Part shown: positions 58,677 to 64,000 of the stretch, piece after piece
Numbering within the stretch: position 1 is the stretch's first letter
Layout of the letters: every line of letters begins with the position of its first letter
Assembly (NCBI GenBank): GCA_903813345.2
Contig: CAIIXF020000001.1
Coordinates: forward strand, 61,273,885 to 61,337,884
Source: Owenia fusiformis
Lineage: Eukaryota; Annelida; Polychaeta; Sabellida; Oweniidae
DNA length: 64,000 bases
Direction: 5' to 3'
Notes under the pieces: generated by a model
What the model was told of the DNA's origin: nothing
The model's input: only the letters and a program-made list of their open reading frames with translations
Databases searched by the model: none
Position numbers and translations under genes: made by a program

Positions 58677-61600
58677 ATGGTAAGACTTGTCATTTCACTA
58701 GATTTTGTTCTTAATTTCGATGTAATGTTAATATTGTAATACATATCTAAATGATCAATCCATGAAAACGCATATCGTGTGTAGAAAGCGGTAGATAACA
58801 TAGATTGAATATCCACTTCCGGAATGAAAAATGAGAAAAAATTTTGAAACAAATTGAAAATGTTTTTTTATCCTGGAAGAAGACTCTTATATTGAAACAG
58901 TATGAAGCATATTGTATAAAGAGTAACTTTTTGATTCCAATGTTCCGATAATCCTCTATATATAACTGCTCACTGATTGATTCACTGAATTGAATATGAG
59001 TACTAAAATGGCAGATGTATATTTTTATTTATTCTGGGAACCATTTCATATGGACAAAATAGCGAAATGATGTGATGTAACCACGTAATCTACTTACCAG
59101 TATGTTCTATGTTATCCATCGGACTATGTGAATTGTGGAACTCGGCCAAAACACGACAATGAAGGCAACAACATATCGATATTGATCTTAGCCAAATTCT
59201 TTGAAATTTAGATCGTCCATTTTGCCAGTCACATGTCTGATTACGTGTCTAGTTACTAGATGATATCACGTGACTTGTGATGTGTCACTCAACCATGTTT
59301 TCAAAGAAAGATATTAATTTATTAGAAAATGGTTTTCGGACATCTGCTGCTGAATATAAAAGAAAATATTAAATGAAAAAAAACAAAATCATATTTTAGA
59401 TGAGATACATTTGCATATCTTGAATTAGTTTTGGTTTGGCCTAGGATTCATCCTAGGTGTGGCCTTTAAAATGTGTAGAATCTTGTATTTTGATGCTTTT
59501 CTGAGGTGCGAATATTTTACTGCAAATAAATTTATTTTAGTTCAGGGTGCACTTTGATGAAATTTCATGGCCATGTGCTATTTTCAGATAAACACAACTC
59601 ATTCCACACGTCATCTACATCTTTCATTCTTGCACAAAAGATGAATTGGTGTACCTAGACTATTAATTGATGGTTGATAATTCTTCAGAATGTTTGTATA
59701 ACTAGAATGTTCAGTGGTTTACTTTTCAAATTTGCAAAAAAATTCCAACATGCACCCTGGCCTTAACTGAAATCATGGGCTTTCAATAGACATGATATTG
59801 TAAACAGTTCTTTGATTTTCGAGGTTTGATTGAGACTTACATTTCACTGCCTTGGACTATATTGTTATCAGATTATACTTTAATTTTTAATATAGATAAC
59901 TTTTCTGAGGATTCCAAGCAACTGGTCTCCCCAGAATGTAAGGTCACTTCAATATACAAATAGAAGATGGAAAATTTGACCAGAATTTAATTTTCTGTAG
60001 CACCACTGTAGGTTATAAAGTGCATTGTCATGTGTCTTTTTGATATTTTCAGCCGCTTCGCCTTGATATAAAACGTAAGTTATCAGCGAGATCAGATCGT
60101 GTAAAAGCAGTCGATCTTCACCCTTCAGAACCATGGATGCTGGCATCTCTTTATAATGGAAATGTCCATATATGGAACCATGAATCACAGGTAAAAGGCA
60201 ACTAACAAAAATATTACTGGTCATATCATAAAAATTCCTATTATTAAGTGTTTCAAGAAAAACTGGAAGAGGGATTGATTTCAAATTTCAGTGTAAATCT
60301 CATTAGTTTTTGGGTGGTTTTAGATCTTCCAAGAGTTAGATGTCAACAAGATCTTTATAACATTGCATGTGTTTTTAAAGATATATTAAAGTACCAATTC
60401 CTATATTTTATTCCTTCAGCAAATAATAAAATCATTTGAAGTATGTGATCTGCCTGTGAGAGCGGCCAGGTTTGTGGCTCGCAAGAATTGGGTTGTGACT
60501 GGATCAGATGACATGCATGTACGAGTCTACAACTATAATACATTGGAGAGAGTACACCAGTTTGAGGCTCATTCAGATTATCTCAGATGTATATGTGTTC
60601 ATCCCACACAGCCTTTTATCATCACAAGCAGTGGTAAGCTTATCTCCATTATATCCTTGGAGTATTTTACAGTATTGTTTCAAATGCAAACAAATTTATC
60701 ACTATGGAACAAAATTGCTATTGTTAACAGCAAGGGATAAATATCAAGGTATTCGTTTTCAAAGATGTAGTAAAATGTGATTGTATTAATTTCCGAGACA
60801 CCAACCTATATATGTTGTATGAGACACCATGCTTTATATTTCAGATGACATGTTAATCAAACTTTGGGACTGGGACAAGAAGTGGACTTGTACCCAGGTA
60901 TTTGAGGGACACACCCACTATGTTATGCAAATAGTCATCAACCCAAAGGACAATAACACATTTGCCAGTGCTTCCCTTGATAGAACAGTGAAGGTAAATG
61001 ATTTATCCACTATTAGGTCATTCAATATTACATTGTCTCATGTGCATCACATAAGCAGCATGAACCTGTGATATAGTATATTATTTAAATATGGGTTAGG
61101 TAACACAGAATGATTTCAAAAAGGATTTAGAGTCCAATTTTCTCATTTTGAGATAGTTAAATTGTCTTATTGATAACTTGACCAAACAATTGTTTTATGT
61201 AAAATGCTTGTTGATGATAATGCTTTGATGAACTGTTTAAGCTTTTCAAGAGGCTCCTCTTTCATTGAATTCAGATTCAATTTTGATTGTTTATTGTTCA
61301 GGTCTGGCAGTTAGGCTCCCCAACCCCAAACTTTACTCTGGAGGGTCATGAGAAAGGAGTCAACTGTGTGGATTACTATAGTGGGGGAGATAAGCCTTAT
61401 CTCATCTCCGGGGCAGATGACAGACTTGTGAAAATATGGGATTACCAGAACAAAACCTGTGTCCAAACTTTAGAAGGTCATGCACAGAATATATCAGCTG
61501 TTGCCTTCCACCCAGAATTGCCCATTCTGATGACAGGATCTGAAGATGGTATGTCAGTCTCTTAGTTCAAGCTTTTAATTAAATCGACCTCGCCAAACAT

Positions 61601-63260
61601 GAGCAATATTGCAGAATCATTATTTTTCAATGAAATCCCTGAAAATGTTGAATCTAGAATATAATATTGCCTCAATTAATTTTATGCCTCATCTAATTTG
61701 CCTCAACTAACCTTAGATCCTGGCCATGCCCCCGATAAGAATGATTTAGCATCCTGCACTTTTAATTTAAAAGAACAAATTCAATAAGCTTGGATGAACC
61801 TGGTGTAGCAGATTAAGAGGCATGTTATATTTCAGGCACTGTTCATGTGTGGCACTCCAGTACATGTAAATTAAAAGAGGCATGTTATATTTCAGGCACT
61901 GTTCATGTGTGGCACTCCAGTACATGTAAATTAAAAGAGGCATGTTATATTTCAGGCATTGTTCATGTGTGGCACTCCAGTACATGTAAATTAAAAGAGG
62001 CATGTTATATTTCAGGCACTGTTCATGTGTGGTACTCCAGTACATGTAAATTAAAAGAGGCATGTTATATTTCAGGCACTGTTCGTGTTTGGCACTCAAG
62101 TACATACAGGCTAGAGAGCACATTGAATTATGGGCTGGAGAGAGTTTGGGCAATATCATCTAAGAAGGGATCGAACAATGTAGCACTGGGATATGATGAG
62201 GGCAGTATTATGATTAAGGTATGACAATACATTTTTAATTCACTCTTGTTGGAAATTGTATTCAAATATGTTTTATTTCATAAGATTTGCTTGATAACTA
62301 AAGATGTCAGTCCCCTTTATCCATACAACTTGCATAAGGCTGGTAAACAAAAAGATAAGTTTTCTATTTGTATCTTGCACTCACTGAAATATTGAATTCC
62401 AGCTTGGACGTGAAGAGCCTGCTATGTCCATGGACATGAGTGGAAAGATAATCTGGGCCAAACATGCTGAGGTGCAACAAGCAAACATCAAGGCACTTGC
62501 TGATGCTGAAATAAAGGATGGTGAGAGACTTCCATTGGCTGTTAAAGATATGGGAAGTTGTGAGATATATCCACAAACCATACAACATAATCCTAATGGA
62601 AGGTATGTATTCATTTGAGATTGGCAGATTTCATTTCATCTCAGTCAAGATTCCACGAGACAAAATTAAGTAATTTTACTGTCACTATTTCATTGTTTTG
62701 TTCTGTCTCTACACTGTGTAATTGAAGTGTATGGTCCAAATCTTGAATAGTCACTTTTAAGAAGCAATACATTGTTAGATTTGGCTCTTTACTAAGGAGA
62801 ACATAATTTTTTTTAATTTCTATTCAGTTACTCAATTCGTGTTTTTCAATTTTCACATTTGTTTTTCATTCATATTAATTTTGCTTCAGATCCTTAGAAT
62901 TTAAAAAGCTTAAGCTTATTTTGATCACAGCATCAGATCTATCTGTATGTTTCTGTTTTGTGAAATCAGTGTAACCATTTGGAATGAAGTTCAGTTTGAC
63001 CTTGAATGTGTGCCTTTGAAGTTATGCATGTTTTATATTTATGTTGAAATGTGTTTATAGGTTTGTAGTTGTGTGTGGAGATGGAGAGTACATCATATAT
63101 ACAGCTATGGCCCTCAGGAACAAGAGCTTTGGCTCTGCACAGGAGTTTGTCTGGTCTAATGATTCCTCAGTTTATGCCACTAGAGAAGGAAGCTCGTCAT
63201 TAAAAATATACAAAAACTTCAAGGAGACAAAATCATTCAAGCCAGACTTCGGTGCTGAAG
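58677..63260 (+). CDS. COPB2: Coatomer subunit beta' (5' part, eight coding exons)
   Basis: Coding exons: 58677-58679, 60053-60190, 60420-60633, 60845-60993, 61302-61548, 62076-62218, 62403-62602 and 63061-63260, all GT-AG and in frame. Exon 1 is the ATG alone, followed at once by donor GTAAGA. The protein then reads [17 protein letters not shown], as in other animal beta'-COPs, and continues through WD40 blades ending LWDWD, VWQLG, IWDYQ and VWHSS. It next gives [10 protein letters not shown] and [16 protein letters not shown], and the window ends after about 431 of the usual ~900 residues. The missing part is the rest of the second propeller and the alpha-solenoid. Beta'-COP is a subunit of the COPI coat on Golgi membranes; its N-terminal propeller binds dilysine retrieval signals on cargo. 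Oddity: the acceptor of exon 6 lies in a 60-bp tandem repeat. I chose the last copy because it gives the conserved length. Confidence 0.95.
59266..59273. promoter_or_regulatory. E-box palindrome TCACGTGA in COPB2 intron 1
   Basis: A symmetric CACGTG E-box (bHLH-zip type) about 590 bp downstream of the COPB2 ATG. Position in intron 1 makes a regulatory role possible, but a single 8-mer is weak evidence. Confidence 0.2.
59655..59766 (+). repeat. ~105-bp dispersed repeat, copy b
   Basis: Second copy, inside COPB2 intron 1. Confidence 0.8.
61817..62106 (+). repeat. 60-bp tandem repeat copying the COPB2 exon-6 acceptor, five copies
   Basis: Each unit holds the last ~30 nt of intron 5 (GAGGCATGTTATATTTCAG) and the first ~30 nt of exon 6 (GCACTGTTCATGTGTGGCAC). 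Acceptors therefore fall before 61836, 61896, 61956, 62016 and 62076. The last copy, with GTTCGTGTTTGG and then TACAGGCTAGAG, continues into the conserved exon. The unit has no stop in the exon frame, so use of any upstream acceptor would add 20, 40, 60 or 80 residues ([20 protein letters not shown] per unit) without shifting frame. Copies differ by single bases (ATTGTTCAT in copy 3, TGGTACTCC in copy 4). Confidence 0.95.
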
Positions 63261-63338
63261 GTAAGCTTGACGTTTTGACTCTTTATTAACAAGGGATGGG
63301 AAAAACAGTTTTGTGGAATGTTACTCATTTCTTCAAAT

Positions 63339-64000
63339 ATACTCCTCAAAAAAAGTTAAGGACCTCATAGGTTTACATGTTAACCCCCATATTTGTTTAA
63401 TGACTGTTTTCTAAGCGGGGAACAAAAGAAATCCCAATAAAGTAAATAAAATCTGTATCTTGATTATATTCGCTATATTCTGTCAAAATTTGATGTCAAA
63501 ATTGATGAATTTCATGAAATGTAACAAAAATGGCAGATCCCATGTTAAACAAATGGGGAATGGTGGCTTAGGGGCAACTCAGATTTTGGAATATCTATTC
63601 AGCAAAACATTTATTAAAAATACTTTCCAAGTAGAAAATTGAATGATTTTACATTTTACATGCTAAATGTCTCGCTTATGTTGTTAAAATTAGCGATACG
63701 GAGCGTTAAAGTAATTTTGACCACCTCACTGAACCACCTGTGTTATTTCAATAAGAGGTTCATTAAAAAGTTATTGAATTTGAAACCATTAACTTTTGTA
63801 AAGCCTGGACAATTAAATCATATTTTTGTCGAGTAGACAATTTAGCAAATTTAATTATCTCTTACAATCTCAACTTTGAGAGCAATCGGATGGATGGATC
63901 GTTCCTCATATGACTTATGGCAACCCAACCATTCCCCATTTGTTTAACATGGGATCTGCCATTTTTGTTAAATTTCATGAAATTCATCAATTTTGACATC
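63339..64000. mobile_element. Partial inverted-repeat element in COPB2 intron 8
   Basis: The left end TACTCCTCAAAAAAAGTTAA resembles Tc1/mariner-type termini (CTCAAAAAAA). Inside, 63492-63564 (GATGTCAAAATTGATGAATT ...) is matched in reverse complement by 63928-64000 with one or two mismatches. The outer right arm lies beyond the window. The ~360-bp loop has no transposase frame. Confidence 0.6.

Noticed and set aside
61847..62224. 125-codon frame read as one long COPB2 exon
   Set aside because: The conserved human protein length is obtained only with the last acceptor. The upstream part is repeat plus intron end, so it is annotated as a repeat with possible alternative use.

Overview
This window is AT-rich nuclear DNA from an invertebrate animal. 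It has GT-AG introns, two recognisable animal genes, many minisatellites and many nested DNA transposons. The GGACGGAC-type tails and the repeat-borne protein relics suggest a lophotrochozoan, possibly a mollusc. That is an inference from general knowledge, and nothing in the window fixes the species. I see no bacterial, organellar or CRISPR content.

Genes. Confident coding sequence is confined to the right end. On the minus strand is a complete four-exon TMEM107 gene (51680-56084, 138 aa, a ciliary transition-zone membrane protein). On the plus strand, divergent to it, is the 5' half of COPB2 (58677-63260, beta'-COP of the COPI coat, eight coding exons, cut by the window end near residue 431). 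The start codons are 2.6 kb apart. COPB2 has a perfect NRF1-type site about 60 bp upstream of its ATG, and its first coding exon is the ATG alone. A 60-bp tandem repeat has copied the acceptor site and start of COPB2 exon 6 five times, giving five equivalent in-frame acceptors.

Left part (1-24 kb): a 28-bp minisatellite (1.6-2.9 kb); a 6.4-kb element with long inverted arms made of ~365-bp subrepeats and a decayed protein relic (3.05-9.47 kb); a 1.2-kb transposon with CACGGTG ends and a 5-bp target duplication (9.79-11.0 kb); two copies of a composite repeat with ~145-bp internal units (12.1 and 22.2 kb); arrays of 21 bp (14.2 kb) and 53 bp (17.1 kb) and an inverted pair of 54-bp arrays (19.1 and 20.7 kb). 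A small promoter-like patch lies at 15.86-16.12 kb (CTCF-like and NRF1-like motifs, two ATG-plus-donor candidates).

Middle (24-39 kb): a dense run of unrelated minisatellites (28, 33, 33, 36, 56 and 57 bp), a ~145-bp array, and a 0.95-kb palindrome that carries a small poly(A) retroposon insertion.

Right-middle (40-50 kb): an apparently identical 4,530-bp tandem duplication with a 4-bp junction insert that looks templated. It duplicated most of a second large inverted-repeat element, whose relic protein belongs to the same family as the one at 7 kb. That element had inserted into a 96-bp satellite. The large third intron of TMEM107 (51.8-55.0 kb) is filled with nested transposons. A 5'-truncated LINE lies between the two genes.

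All alignments were made by eye. Repeat edges are approximate to a few bases unless a target duplication fixes them.
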